Shown here: positions 1 through 9,266 of the stretch, in pieces
How positions within the stretch are numbered: position 1 is the stretch's first letter
Layout: every line of letters begins with the position of its first letter
Assembly: GCA_025363655.1 (NCBI GenBank)
Contig: JANYDK010000115.1
Span: 1-64,000, forward strand
DNA: 64,000 bases
Source of the DNA: Deltaproteobacteria bacterium
GTDB taxonomy: Bacteria > Myxococcota_A > Polyangia > Polyangiales > JADJMO01
Direction of reading: 5' to 3'
Translations under genes and position numbers: made by a program
The notes under the pieces: generated by a model
Seen by the model: the letters and a program-made list of their open reading frames with translations, nothing else
The model's database searches: none
What the model was told of the DNA's origin: nothing

Positions 1-447
1 GGCGTACCTTGCGATTGGAAGGTCGTGGAGGGAGACCCGCAGTTCAAAGCGGGCTTCATCGACGGCGACAGAGCGCTCGATTTGACGGGAAAATCAGGCC
101 AGCGCGTGGTCGTCGAGCAACGCGCGGTGCTCCTCGCGCAGACGACCCGGCAGCTCGTCTTCGAGTCGGCGATCGTGCGCGACGCCACCGCCAATCTGCG
201 CTTCGAGCTCGAGTGGTACGCACCCGGTCAAGGCATCGGGAAGACGTTCTGGGATCGCTCGCCGGTCGCGCTCGACACGCGCGTCGAGACGGTCTGGGAA
301 GAGGGCGTGCAACGCATCCGGCGCACCATCGCGGTGCCCTCCGAGTCGGCGGCGCTCATCCTCCGCATCGTCAAAGAAGGTTCGGGCACGGTCATCGTCG
401 ACGAGCTCACGCTCGGTCGCCAGCAGACGACGACGGGGTCGAAATGA
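1..447 (+). CDS. C-terminal part of an unrecognised, probably secreted protein
   Basis: The frame is open from the first base of the window, so the gene starts upstream; a GTG at 25 could in principle be a start but the frame continues before it. About 148 residues are visible. The segment has the alternating hydrophobic pattern of a beta-sandwich and ends with LRIVKEGSGTVIVDELTLG, a layout common at the end of jelly-roll carbohydrate-binding modules, but I do not recognise a specific family. Its TGA (445-447) overlaps the ATG of the next gene (444), so the two are translationally coupled and probably act together in the envelope. Confidence 0.6.
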   Translation, partial: GVPCDWKVVEGDPQFKAGFIDGDRALDLTGKSGQRVVVEQRAVLLAQTTRQLVFESAIVRDATANLRFELEWYAPGQGIGKTFWDRSPVALDTRVETVWEEGVQRIRRTIAVPSESAALILRIVKEGSGTVIVDELTLGRQQTTTGSK

Positions 448-1166
448 AACGCGTGCTCGCACCTGCCGCGATCTTCGCGCTTGCGGCCCTTCCTGCGGCC
501 TCGATGCTGCTCGTCACCGAAGCTGCACGCGCCGACGAAACTGCTGGTGAAGAGCCGTCGAGCACGAGCCCGAAGACGGAGCAAACTGGCTCGCACGCGC
601 CCGAAGTGGCGCGGCAGTTCCGAGGTCTCCTCGTGACCTTGCGCGGTGGCGGTTACATCCGCAGCAACAAGGGCTTCGTCGATCACGCCAGCGTCTTCGG
701 CTACGACTTCCGTGGCGGTGGCGGCGGCGGCATCGAGGCGAGCTACGAGGTCGTCCCGCGCCTCTCGTTCGGCCTCTCGTGGAGCGGCTTCACGATGGCC
801 GCCACGCGACGCGACGCCGAGATTCGCATCACCTCGCAGGCGGTGCTCCTGCAGGCGCGTTTCGCCCCTTACCGGCGCACCTTCGCCAAAGACTTCTTCA
901 CGCAATTGGAGCTCACCGCGGGCGGCGGCGCGTATTTCCTCCGGCAGACGTACGACGACCCGACGCTCTACGCACAGCCATTCGATCATCGCCGGAGCAA
1001 GCCTGGCTTCCGCGTCGGCATCGATGCCTCGGTCTACTGGAAATCGGTCGGCTTCATGCTCGGCTATGCGTTCCACTATGCGCCCGCCTATGTCGAGGAC
1101 GATCTCGGCGGGAAGATCTACGCTGGCGGCCACGAAATCTCGGCCGGCCTCAGCTTTCGATTCTGA
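444..1166 (+). CDS. Outer-membrane beta-barrel protein
   Basis: A 240-residue protein with an N-terminal signal peptide (MKRVLAPAAIFALAALPAA, cleavage probably near ARA-DE at about residue 31) followed by a Ser/Thr/Glu-rich linker and a barrel-like domain. The barrel part shows repeated amphipathic strands rich in Gly and aromatic residues (for example LTAGGGAYFLRQTY) and ends in Phe (SAGLSFRF), the usual C-terminal signature of outer-membrane barrels. The start is fixed by a 4-bp ATGA overlap with the upstream gene. The function is unknown: a small porin-like or adhesion barrel of the OmpA/OmpW size class is the likeliest reading. Confidence 0.75.
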   Translation: MKRVLAPAAIFALAALPAASMLLVTEAARADETAGEEPSSTSPKTEQTGSHAPEVARQFRGLLVTLRGGGYIRSNKGFVDHASVFGYDFRGGGGGGIEASYEVVPRLSFGLSWSGFTMAATRRDAEIRITSQAVLLQARFAPYRRTFAKDFFTQLELTAGGGAYFLRQTYDDPTLYAQPFDHRRSKPGFRVGIDASVYWKSVGFMLGYAFHYAPAYVEDDLGGKIYAGGHEISAGLSFRF

Positions 1167-1228
1167 CGCACGCAGACGAGGCGGAAGATTTGCGCCCGAT
1201 GGGAAGAGTGGCAGGAAGCGCCGCTCGC

Positions 1229-2041
1229 ATGGACGCCCCGAATCTCGTTTCGCACGCCGGATACACGCACCTCAGCGAAGCGGCTGCGGCCGAGCTCTTT
1301 CGTCGAATCCTCGCTGGCTGCCGGGTGACGCGTCCGCAAGGACCGCCGGTGCTCATCCTCGACCTCGACGGGACGTTGATGGACAACCGTCCGCGCACGC
1401 TCGCGATCGTCCACGATCTGGCCAAAATGTGGCGTGATCGGCATCCTGAGGCGGCGAGCGCGCTCGAGAAATGCACCGTCGATCGCCTCGGCTATCTGCT
1501 CTCGGATTCCCTTCGAAGGATGCACATCGTCGATCCGGTCCTCGTCGGCGAGGCCACCGAGTATTGGCGCGAGCGCTTCTTCACCGACGACGATTTGCGC
1601 CACGACGTCGCCCTCGTCGGCAGCGTCAACTTCGTCCGCGCCTGTCACGAGCTCGGCGCGACGATCGTCTATTTGACCGGGCGCGATCTGCCGATGATGG
1701 GGCTCGGCACCTTCGCCAGCCTTCGTACGCTCGGATATCCGCTCGGCGTCGCCGGCGTCGAGATCATCCTCAAGCCAGACGCGACGATGGCTGACGAGGC
1801 CTTCAAGCGGATGGTCTGTCCGACGTTGGCGCGCGTCGGGCACGTGATTGCCTCGTTCGACAACGAGCCGGCCAACTGCAACCTCTTCAAAGAGGCCTTC
1901 CCGCACGCCGACATCGTCTTCGTCGACACGCAGCACGTCCCCGGTGCGCCACCGCTTCGCAACGACGTCGACGTCATCGGAGACTTCGCTGCCGCGCTTC
2001 CGCTCACTCCGAGCTCGCCGCCGCGCGACGGCGAGATGTGA
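1229..2041 (+). CDS. HAD-superfamily hydrolase
   Basis: A 270-residue protein with the HAD motif I LDLDGTL at about residues 44-50 (nucleophile D45, general acid D47), a motif II region IVYLTGRD and a late acidic motif ASFDNEPAN. These are the hallmarks of Mg-dependent phosphatases of this superfamily. The cap insertion between motifs I and II is about 90 residues of helix. The substrate cannot be read from the sequence. An in-frame ATG at 1199 would add 10 residues; I chose 1229 because homology begins soon after it. It ends exactly next to the convergent gene on the other strand (TGA 2039-2041 against 2042), leaving no room for a terminator between them. Confidence 0.8.
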   Translation: MDAPNLVSHAGYTHLSEAAAAELFRRILAGCRVTRPQGPPVLILDLDGTLMDNRPRTLAIVHDLAKMWRDRHPEAASALEKCTVDRLGYLLSDSLRRMHIVDPVLVGEATEYWRERFFTDDDLRHDVALVGSVNFVRACHELGATIVYLTGRDLPMMGLGTFASLRTLGYPLGVAGVEIILKPDATMADEAFKRMVCPTLARVGHVIASFDNEPANCNLFKEAFPHADIVFVDTQHVPGAPPLRNDVDVIGDFAAALPLTPSSPPRDGEM

Positions 2042-5000
2042 TCACTCGAAGCCGTCGATGCCCGAAAGGGCCGCCGGCAACGGGCCTTTGACGAAGCTGC
2101 AGGTCATCGGGCGCACGGCCAGCTCTTGGGCTGGATTTCCCGTGCGAAAGAGCGAGACGTGGGTGAGGTCGTCGGGCGAGACGATGGCCGAGTAGGTGAG
2201 GCCGGCGGGCGCTCCGTTGCCACCCGAGCCGACGGAGACGACCTCGTAGGCCTGCGCGCACGCGTCCTTGCCCGAGCCGTGGAGGACCGCGGGGCCGGTG
2301 GCGAGGATCATCTCGTTGCCTTCGCCGACGACGATCACCGGGTGACGCGAGCCTCGCACGTACGGCGCGACGACGCGCGGCGTGGCGAGGGCAGCGGCGT
2401 CGCAAGCGCGTGGAGGATCGGCGAGGAGCTTCTGCGTCGGCAGCTCGAAGGCGTCGCTCGGATCGGGATCGGACCCCTTCACCGGCACACCCCAAGCGAC
2501 GGGCGCGATGCCGTTGCCGCCAGGCCACTCGGCGACGAAGACGGGCTTGCCGCCGACGTAGGTGAAGTCCCAGGCGACCTCTTCGTGACGTGGTCCGAAC
2601 ATGTCGGGCCAGAGACCCCATACGCGCGTCTCCCACGAGGTGCCGGCGTCGTTCGCCCACGCGGTGACCAGCTCGACGCCAGGACCGATGACGCCGACGA
2701 CGACGCTGCGATTTCCGACCCGAATCGCGTCGGGGCGTTGGGCGATGAGCGCGCCGGAGGCATCTTTGCTCGGCAGCTCGGGGAAGGTGAAGTGTTCGAC
2801 CTTGCCGCCTTCGTGCACGAAGTAGAGCGGCACGTCGGGACGGGTGTAGAACGGGCGCACGTGCACGCCGCCTTGCGCGAGCGAGAGCAGGTGCACCGAG
2901 GCCACTGCCGCCGTGTCCTTGATGCCGGCGCTGACGTCTTTGGGATCGAGCGGGCCGGCGCCGTGGATGGTGGCGCGATTCACCTTGCCCGTCGCCGCGA
3001 CGTACCACGCGACCTCGACGTCGACCTTCTGACCAGCGACGATCTGCGCCGGAGCCGTCGCGCCCTTGGCCGCGGCCTCACGCTTGAACGCGTAGCGAAT
3101 CGCCGCTGCGCCTTCGATCTGCGGGTAAAAGCGCGTCGCAGTGTCCTTCGGTGCAGGGCCGAAGAGCGAGATCTCTTTCGAATCGATGCCCGACTTGTCC
3201 TTGCCGCCCGCCTTGCCGACGATGACCGTAACGCTCCCCTTCACCGGGTCTTGTTTGATGGTCAGCCAACGCATGCCGCCGCCCGGCTCGGCCTCGTACG
3301 CCGTCGGCAGCGGCGCCGAGGTCGCGAGGTTGGTCCACGCACCCTCGACGGTGCACTTGAGCGGCGTGCCGTAGCTCGGCGGCGCGACTGGCTGGACGTT
3401 CGTTCCCGCAGTGGCTCCGGCCGGCTCACCCCAGCCGATGCGCGTCGCGCGATCACCGATCAGACATCCATAACTCCCACATGCAATCGACCGATCGGGC
3501 GAAGCGCCGAGCTCGGGGAGAGGCGGCGCTGCCACTTCGGTCCAGGTGGCGCCACCATCGAGCGTCTCCCAGCCCTTGCCGTGACGCTCGTAGGCGAAGC
3601 CGTGCTTGCCCTCCATCGCCATCGCGTCGGGCTTGATCGAGAGGAGGCGCGCCTTGACGGTGAGCCCGTCGTCTTCGCTCTTGTAGATCACCCAATCGGA
3701 GCCGAGATGCGCGGTCACGTAGACGACGCCGGCTTCGTCGACCGAGATCGACGAAGGCTCGACGCGCGACGCGACGATGGCTTGTTTCTTCGGGTCGTTC
3801 GGATCGGAGGCCGGCACCGTGGGGAGCGCGACGCGGGTGAAGTCGCGCCCGTTGTCGGCGCTGACGAGGAGCGCGAGCGGACCTCCGCTGGCCCGAGCGG
3901 TGGAGAACCCTTTGCCGCTCTTCGGGGAGAAGACGAGCCCGCCGAGCCTGGTGATGCCCTTGGGCACGCCGATCTTGGCGAACGACTTCGAGCCGGGAAC
4001 GCGGATGACCGGCGGGCCGTCGCCGCAGCCGTACTTCGCCTTCTTGCACGCGCCTTCGATGATCAGCGAGTCGTCGGGCGCGAGCCAGATGCGACCGAAG
4101 TCTTGATGCTCGGAGCCGACGGCGCCGTCGTCTTTCCACGTCTTGCCCTCGTCGTCGGAGCGATAGAGGTGGAGCTGTTGCACCGGCGCAGGCGGCATCG
4201 GTCCGGAGCCGTAGCTGCCACCCGACGTCGGCGTGGGCTTCTTTCCTTGGCCGTCGCAGGCGATCCAGATCGGCCCTCCGGGCGCTTCGCTGCCGCCGAC
4301 GAAGACCGACGAGCAGCCGTTGAGCTCGGGGACCTTCTTCGCGTCGGGCGTCGCACCGAAGGCGCCGATGGAGACGCGCCAGCGCGTGGCGTCGTCGGGC
4401 TCGGCGACCACCTCGACGTACCGCGGACCGAGGAACGCCGCGCGGCCGTTCATCACCGAGCGCGCGTAGCCGAAGGGCACCCGCTCACTTCCCATCGGCA
4501 AATCGAGGCCTTCGCTCTTGGGCGCGCGGCTCACGCGCTCGAAGCGCGGCGGACCGAGCTTGAGGACGGCCGAGGCCTCGAGGCCTTCGATCATGAGGTC
4601 GCCGTTGACGTCGAGGACGACGCGACGCGCGCCGAGGCCAGGCGTCGGCGTCAGCTTCCAACTCGCGCCGTCGTCGACGGTGACGAGCGCGCGCTGCGGC
4701 GCATAGAGCGCGACGCCGGCGCCTTGCTCGTTGAGCGCGACCGCGATCGGCGTGCCGAGCGCAGCCGGGAGATCGGACTTGGCCCAAGTGGCGCCGCCAT
4801 CGATGGTGCGGACGATCGAGCCATCGTCGGCGATGGCGACGACGGAGGCCTTGCCCGCAGTGACCGAACGGAGCGGCTTTTGCGGCGCTTTCTGCGTGGT
4901 GGTGGTGCCGAGGGCATCGGGCGCCGAATAAATGGTGCCGCTGATTCCGACGAGGAGAACCGCATTGCCGGCGCCATGGGCCGCGGCGACGAGCGTCTCG

Positions 5001-5299
5001 GGGAGGAGCTGCGTGGCGGCGATGGGCGAGCCACCGTCGTGCTTGTCGAGCCAACGCTCGCCACCATCACCGACGTAGAGCGTGCCGGCCGCGCCGACCT
5101 CGAGCTTCGCGCGGAGCCCACTTCCTTGCGACGGATGGAGCGACCACCGCGACGGCGACTCCGACGGCGGCGCCTTCTTCGCGACCGGAGGCGGCGGCGT
5201 GATCGGCCCTTTGCCGCCCGTGTTGCTCGGACCGCACGCGAGGAGCACGAGCGGCAAGAGGGCCTGGAGGCTCGGCGACCGGAGGACGAAATTCCGCAT
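2042..5299 (-). CDS. Large Asp-box (BNR-like) propeller lipoprotein, copy A
   Basis: A 1,085-residue lipoprotein: MRNFVLRSPSLQALLPLVLLACGPS gives a signal peptide and lipobox LLAC (Cys about 22), followed by a Pro/Lys linker. The body carries repeated Asp-box motifs of sialidase/BNR propellers: IDGGATW, VDDGASW, SDDEGKTW, SADNGRDF and LDGGATW. Such repeats mark the turns of beta-propeller blades; they do not by themselves imply sialidase activity. It is a tandem paralogue of the next gene (same architecture, shared C-terminal end KG.LP....IDGF), 65 bp apart on the same strand. The protein is probably surface- or periplasm-exposed. The start was chosen at the signal peptide; the open frame upstream of it is out-of-register extension. 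Confidence 0.8.
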   Translation of the reverse strand: MRNFVLRSPSLQALLPLVLLACGPSNTGGKGPITPPPPVAKKAPPSESPSRWSLHPSQGSGLRAKLEVGAAGTLYVGDGGERWLDKHDGGSPIAATQLLPETLVAAAHGAGNAVLLVGISGTIYSAPDALGTTTTQKAPQKPLRSVTAGKASVVAIADDGSIVRTIDGGATWAKSDLPAALGTPIAVALNEQGAGVALYAPQRALVTVDDGASWKLTPTPGLGARRVVLDVNGDLMIEGLEASAVLKLGPPRFERVSRAPKSEGLDLPMGSERVPFGYARSVMNGRAAFLGPRYVEVVAEPDDATRWRVSIGAFGATPDAKKVPELNGCSSVFVGGSEAPGGPIWIACDGQGKKPTPTSGGSYGSGPMPPAPVQQLHLYRSDDEGKTWKDDGAVGSEHQDFGRIWLAPDDSLIIEGACKKAKYGCGDGPPVIRVPGSKSFAKIGVPKGITRLGGLVFSPKSGKGFSTARASGGPLALLVSADNGRDFTRVALPTVPASDPNDPKKQAIVASRVEPSSISVDEAGVVYVTAHLGSDWVIYKSEDDGLTVKARLLSIKPDAMAMEGKHGFAYERHGKGWETLDGGATWTEVAAPPLPELGASPDRSIACGSYGCLIGDRATRIGWGEPAGATAGTNVQPVAPPSYGTPLKCTVEGAWTNLATSAPLPTAYEAEPGGGMRWLTIKQDPVKGSVTVIVGKAGGKDKSGIDSKEISLFGPAPKDTATRFYPQIEGAAAIRYAFKREAAAKGATAPAQIVAGQKVDVEVAWYVAATGKVNRATIHGAGPLDPKDVSAGIKDTAAVASVHLLSLAQGGVHVRPFYTRPDVPLYFVHEGGKVEHFTFPELPSKDASGALIAQRPDAIRVGNRSVVVGVIGPGVELVTAWANDAGTSWETRVWGLWPDMFGPRHEEVAWDFTYVGGKPVFVAEWPGGNGIAPVAWGVPVKGSDPDPSDAFELPTQKLLADPPRACDAAALATPRVVAPYVRGSRHPVIVVGEGNEMILATGPAVLHGSGKDACAQAYEVVSVGSGGNGAPAGLTYSAIVSPDDLTHVSLFRTGNPAQELAVRPMTCSFVKGPLPAALSGIDGFE

Positions 5300-5364
5300 G
5301 TGGGCGAGGGCAGAATACACGCGATCGCCGAGGGAAGCGCGATCGCATGCCCGACGGAACGAGG

Positions 5365-8300
5365 TCAGGGAACGACGAAACCGTCGATCGTATTCGCCTT
5401 GTCCGGCAGCTTTCCCTTCGCCCAGGTGCAGCTCATCGGGCGCACCGTGAACTGGCCGTCCTTGTAGTTGAAGAAGGCCGCATGCTCGAGATCGTCCGGG
5501 GCAATCAGCGCCGTCGACTGCGGCGGGTTGGTCTTGGCGATGGCGACCGCCTCGAACGAGCTGACGCACCACTCTTTGGCGCTGGTGAAGCGGACGATCG
5601 TCTGGCTCGTGGCAAGATCGATCTCGCGACCGTCGTCATTGACGAAGACTGGATGGCGCGTCCCCGGCTCGTACGAGAGTGCCAAGCGCGTGCCGCTCCA
5701 ATCGACCTTGTTGCAGGCGCGCGGCGTGTCGCCGAGCTGCGCGGCGCTCGGGATCGCGATCGGCGTCGGCGGATCGACGTCGGGCGCACGGAGCGGGGTC
5801 ATCCATCCCAAGCTGCCGAGGTCGCTGTCGGAGTAGTAGACGCCGAACGCCGGCGTCGCTCCCGAGTCGAGATAGCGCAGCCGCACCGAGCCATGCTCGT
5901 ACTCCGGCCAGAGACCCCACGTCCGCATCTCCCACGACTGACCTTCCGTCGACCACGCCATCACCATCTGCAGGCCCGTCGAGCCGTTGCCGAAGACGAC
6001 CGAGCGCTTGCCGACGCGCGCCGCATCGAGTCGGAAACCGAGCGGACGATTGCTCACATCGGTCTTCGGAAACTCGGGGAACGTGAGCTTGTCGACCTTG
6101 CCCGCGTCGGTGACGAAGTAGAGGGCGTCGGTCGGCAGCGCCGAGGCGAAGGGGCGTACGTGCACGCCGCCCATCGCGATCGAGAGCATGTTCGGCGGAC
6201 GCGAGGTCGACGGCTTGTCGCGCCCGTCGACGACGTCCTTGTACGGCTCCAGCGGCCCCGCGCCCTTGATAGTGGCTTTATATACTTTGCCGGTGGCGGC
6301 GACGTACCAAGCGATTTGCACGTCGACGAGCTGCTTCTGCGTGATCGGTGCGAACGCGCTCGCAGGCGGTTTGCCGTTCAGCGGCGGCGGCGGCGTCTTG
6401 ATCGTCGTCCCCGAAACGTCGCGCCTGAACGTGTAGCGAAGGGCGACGACCCCCTCGAGCTGCATCGCCATGTAGGTCGCGGTGTCCTTCGGCGCCGGTC
6501 CGAAGAGCGTCAACTCCTTGACCTCGAAGCCGCCCTTGTCCTTGTCTTTCCCGCCGTCCTTCTTCCGCTCACCGACGAGGGCGACGACGCTGCCGTCGAT
6601 CGTGTTGTGTCGACCGAGCGTGAAGCGCGTACCGCCACCGAGATCGGCGTTGCCCGCGGTGGGGAGGCCTTGGTAGGTGCCGAGGTTGTTCGGCGTGCCC
6701 TGCGTCTGGCACTGCAGCGCCGAGAGCGCGACGACCTTCGGCGTCTTGACCTCGGAGCTCGCGTCGGCCGGCTTGTCGTCCCAGCCGACACGCGTCGCGC
6801 GATCGGCGAGGTGACAGCCGTAGTTGCCGCAGACGAGCGGGATGTCGCCGCTGCCAGGCACCGTCGGCGCCTCGAACGACGACCACGAGGCGCCGCCGTC
6901 CGTCGTTTCCCACGCTCTTCCAGAGGTCGAATAGGCCATCGCGTGCTTGCCGCCGACCGCGACGACATCGGCCTCGGCGGGCGCGAGGTGCCCGGCGATG
7001 ATCGCGCCATCGTCGGACGTGCGATAGACGGCGAGTCGATCGAGCCCGCCGCCGCTCGCGTTCACCGAGGCGCCGACGTAGACGCCGCTGTCGTCGATGC
7101 CGAGGCTGGCGCTCTCGACGACGTTCGACACCGTGTACGTGAGCTCGCCGTCGCGGATGGCCGGCAAGCTCTTGCGCACGAAGTCTTTGCCGCCGTTCGT
7201 CGAGACGAAGAGGCCGATCGGCATGCCACCGCCGGCGATGCCGACGGCGAAGGCGTGACCCTTCTTCTCGTCGAAGACCATGTCGTAGAAGCGCGTGTAG
7301 GGGACGCCGAACACCTTGGCGAAGGTGGTCTGTCCAGCGACGCGTACGACTGGCGGGCTCTCGTCGCAGGTCCAGTCGTTGTGGCTGCGCTTGCAGCCGC
7401 CGTCGATGACGAGGAGCCCATCGGGCCCGAGGAAGACGTGCGGGGAGAACCCACTGGCGACGCCGACCTTGCCATCGGCGCGCCACGTCTTGCCGTCGTC
7501 GTCGCTGTGGAAGAGCTCGACGTGGTGACGCTCTTCGACCTTCGGCTTCTTGTTCGGCTGGTAATTCTCGCTCGGTTTTCCTTCGCGCTCGCAGGCGACG
7601 ACGAGCGAAGTCGCGCTCGCGGCCAACTCGGTGAGCTCGCAACCATCGAGCTCGCGCACGGGCCGAGTCGCCGGCTTCTCTCCCACTTCGCCGTCGGCGA
7701 GAACCCACATGATCTGACCGCCGGGCGCTTCGCTCTGTACGAGCTCGACCCAACGCGTGCCGACGAAGACGCCGTGCCCTTGCTGCGCGGCGAAACCATA
7801 CGCCGGTGCTTGCTTGGCGGTGCCGCTCCCCGACGCCAGCTCGTACTCACGCGTCGGCGCACGGGCGATTTTCTCGAAGCGGAGCGGGGCCTCGCGGAGG
7901 ATGCCGCTCGCCTCGACGCCTTCGAGGATCAAGTCTCCGTTGACGTCGGCGACGACTTTGCGCGCGCCGACCCCGAGCGTCGGGAGTGCCGTCCAGGTCG
8001 CGCCGTCGTCGACGGTGGCGAGCACGCGTTGCGGCGCGAAGAGGGCGAGCCCGTGCCCCGTCGGCAGCATCGCCAGCTGTGTCAAAGTGCCCTCGAGCGG
8101 CGGCAGCGAGACCCTTTGCCACGTCGCGCCACCATCGGGGCTTCGCTGCATCGAGAGATCTTTGCCGATGCCGAGAATGGCTTGTTTTCCCGCGGCGACT
8201 GCGTGCATCGGCTGCGGGGGCGCACGCTTTGCGGTCACCGGACCAAGCGGCTCGGTCGTCGCATAGACGGTGCCCGAGCCGCCGACGAAGAGCAGCTCGG

Positions 8301-8661
8301 CGCCGTTGCGCGAGATGGCTTGGATGATTTCGGGCAGGAGCGTGTTGGCCGGCGTCGGCGGCATGCCCGACGTGCCATCGAGCCATCGCTCGCCGCCGAG
8401 TCCTGCATAGAGCGCTCCTGCAGAACCGAGCTCGAGGCGCGCCAGGAGGTGCATGGTCGCGAGCGACGGATGGATCGCCCAGCGCGACGGGGTCGTCGGC
8501 GGCTTGGCAGGCTTGGCGAGCGGCGCGGGAGGAGGCGGCTTCACCAGCGGACCGGTACCCGCCGAAGGACCACAGGCGAGGACGCCGAGGACGAGAGCAG
8601 CGCCGAGGAGGCCCGCGCGCGCGAGCCGGAGGGAGGACGCGCCAGGGCGCGAAGTGAACAT
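5365..8661 (-). CDS. Large Asp-box (BNR-like) propeller lipoprotein, copy B
   Basis: A 1,098-residue lipoprotein with signal peptide ending LGVLACGPSAG (lipobox LAC) and a Pro-rich linker (PPPPAPLAKPAKPP). It contains Asp-box blade motifs SPDGGATW, VDDGATW, SDDDGKTW and TTDGGASW, spread over the whole length, as in copy A. Shared landmarks with copy A include SRW.(I/L)HPS near the N terminus, YGCH/YGCL in the middle, FGPAPKDTAT and the closing IDGF. The pair therefore arose by tandem duplication. It is transcribed upstream of copy A with a 65-bp gap, so the two are probably one operon. Ligand and enzymatic activity are unknown. Confidence 0.8.
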   Translation of the reverse strand: MFTSRPGASSLRLARAGLLGAALVLGVLACGPSAGTGPLVKPPPPAPLAKPAKPPTTPSRWAIHPSLATMHLLARLELGSAGALYAGLGGERWLDGTSGMPPTPANTLLPEIIQAISRNGAELLFVGGSGTVYATTEPLGPVTAKRAPPQPMHAVAAGKQAILGIGKDLSMQRSPDGGATWQRVSLPPLEGTLTQLAMLPTGHGLALFAPQRVLATVDDGATWTALPTLGVGARKVVADVNGDLILEGVEASGILREAPLRFEKIARAPTREYELASGSGTAKQAPAYGFAAQQGHGVFVGTRWVELVQSEAPGGQIMWVLADGEVGEKPATRPVRELDGCELTELAASATSLVVACEREGKPSENYQPNKKPKVEERHHVELFHSDDDGKTWRADGKVGVASGFSPHVFLGPDGLLVIDGGCKRSHNDWTCDESPPVVRVAGQTTFAKVFGVPYTRFYDMVFDEKKGHAFAVGIAGGGMPIGLFVSTNGGKDFVRKSLPAIRDGELTYTVSNVVESASLGIDDSGVYVGASVNASGGGLDRLAVYRTSDDGAIIAGHLAPAEADVVAVGGKHAMAYSTSGRAWETTDGGASWSSFEAPTVPGSGDIPLVCGNYGCHLADRATRVGWDDKPADASSEVKTPKVVALSALQCQTQGTPNNLGTYQGLPTAGNADLGGGTRFTLGRHNTIDGSVVALVGERKKDGGKDKDKGGFEVKELTLFGPAPKDTATYMAMQLEGVVALRYTFRRDVSGTTIKTPPPPLNGKPPASAFAPITQKQLVDVQIAWYVAATGKVYKATIKGAGPLEPYKDVVDGRDKPSTSRPPNMLSIAMGGVHVRPFASALPTDALYFVTDAGKVDKLTFPEFPKTDVSNRPLGFRLDAARVGKRSVVFGNGSTGLQMVMAWSTEGQSWEMRTWGLWPEYEHGSVRLRYLDSGATPAFGVYYSDSDLGSLGWMTPLRAPDVDPPTPIAIPSAAQLGDTPRACNKVDWSGTRLALSYEPGTRHPVFVNDDGREIDLATSQTIVRFTSAKEWCVSSFEAVAIAKTNPPQSTALIAPDDLEHAAFFNYKDGQFTVRPMSCTWAKGKLPDKANTIDGFVVP

Positions 8662-8736
8662 GGCGCCGAGGATAGCCGCTCTGTCGCCGGCCTGCTCGCG
8701 CACCTCGGCCGGCGTCTTGCTCTGACGACGAGCATC

Positions 8737-9189
8737 ATGTCCCTCTCGATCCACACCATCCTCGTCCCCATCGATTTCAGCGAGGCCTCCGAGCAGGCGC
8801 TCGCCGGCGCGATCGATCTCGCGAAATCCCTGCACGCGACCGTGCACGTGCTGCATGTCTATCAAGTGCCGCTCTACGGCTTTCCCGACGGCGCTTTCCT
8901 CGCCACGCCTGAGGTCGCGAGCCGCATCGGCGACGCCGCCATTGCAGGTCTGCGCGAGGTCGTCTCGCGCTTCGAGGGTCGAGGCGTCGTCCTCGGTCAC
9001 ACGCTCCGTGAAGGTGACGCGCAGGAAGAGATCATCTCCTTCGCCGATGCCCTCCCCGCCCAACTGATCGTGATGGGCACCCACGGACGTGGCGTCATCG
9101 GTCACGCGCTGATGGGCTCCATCACCGAGCGCGTCGTCCGCAAATCGCCGGTGCCGGTGCTGACGATCCGCGAGGCGAAGACGAAGTAG
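8737..9189 (+). CDS. Universal stress protein, UspA family
   Basis: A 150-residue single-domain Usp. The N-terminal strand TILVPIDFSEASEQAL and the C-terminal MGTHGRGVIGHALMGSITE (glycine-rich G-x2-G-x9-G-S/T nucleotide-binding motif) are both intact, so it belongs to the ATP-binding class. It is divergent from the Asp-box lipoprotein operon, starting 75 bp from its start codon, so both promoters lie in 8662-8736. Members of this family respond to stress and energy limitation in the cytoplasm; no specific partner is visible here. Confidence 0.93.
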   Translation: MSLSIHTILVPIDFSEASEQALAGAIDLAKSLHATVHVLHVYQVPLYGFPDGAFLATPEVASRIGDAAIAGLREVVSRFEGRGVVLGHTLREGDAQEEIISFADALPAQLIVMGTHGRGVIGHALMGSITERVVRKSPVPVLTIREAKTK

Positions 9190-9266
9190 ACGACACACTT
9201 GACGCAGCGGCGCAGCGTCTGCGGGTAGAGACTTGTCGCGCACCCTGCTAGGGTCCCTGCCCTTCC

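Noticed and set aside
2126-5467. Very long frame on the plus strand opposite the Asp-box lipoprotein A
   Set aside because: Its translation is Arg-rich low-information sequence with no signal peptide or motif; it is the antisense shadow of a GC-rich gene that has a clear lipobox and Asp-boxes.
5347-8736. Long plus-strand frame running into the universal stress protein
   Set aside because: Only the last 150 residues (from 8737) look like a protein family; the rest is antisense to lipoprotein B.
9190-9266. Promoter TTGACG ... TAGAGA before the response regulator
   Set aside because: The spacer is 21 bp, too long for a normal sigma-70 promoter.
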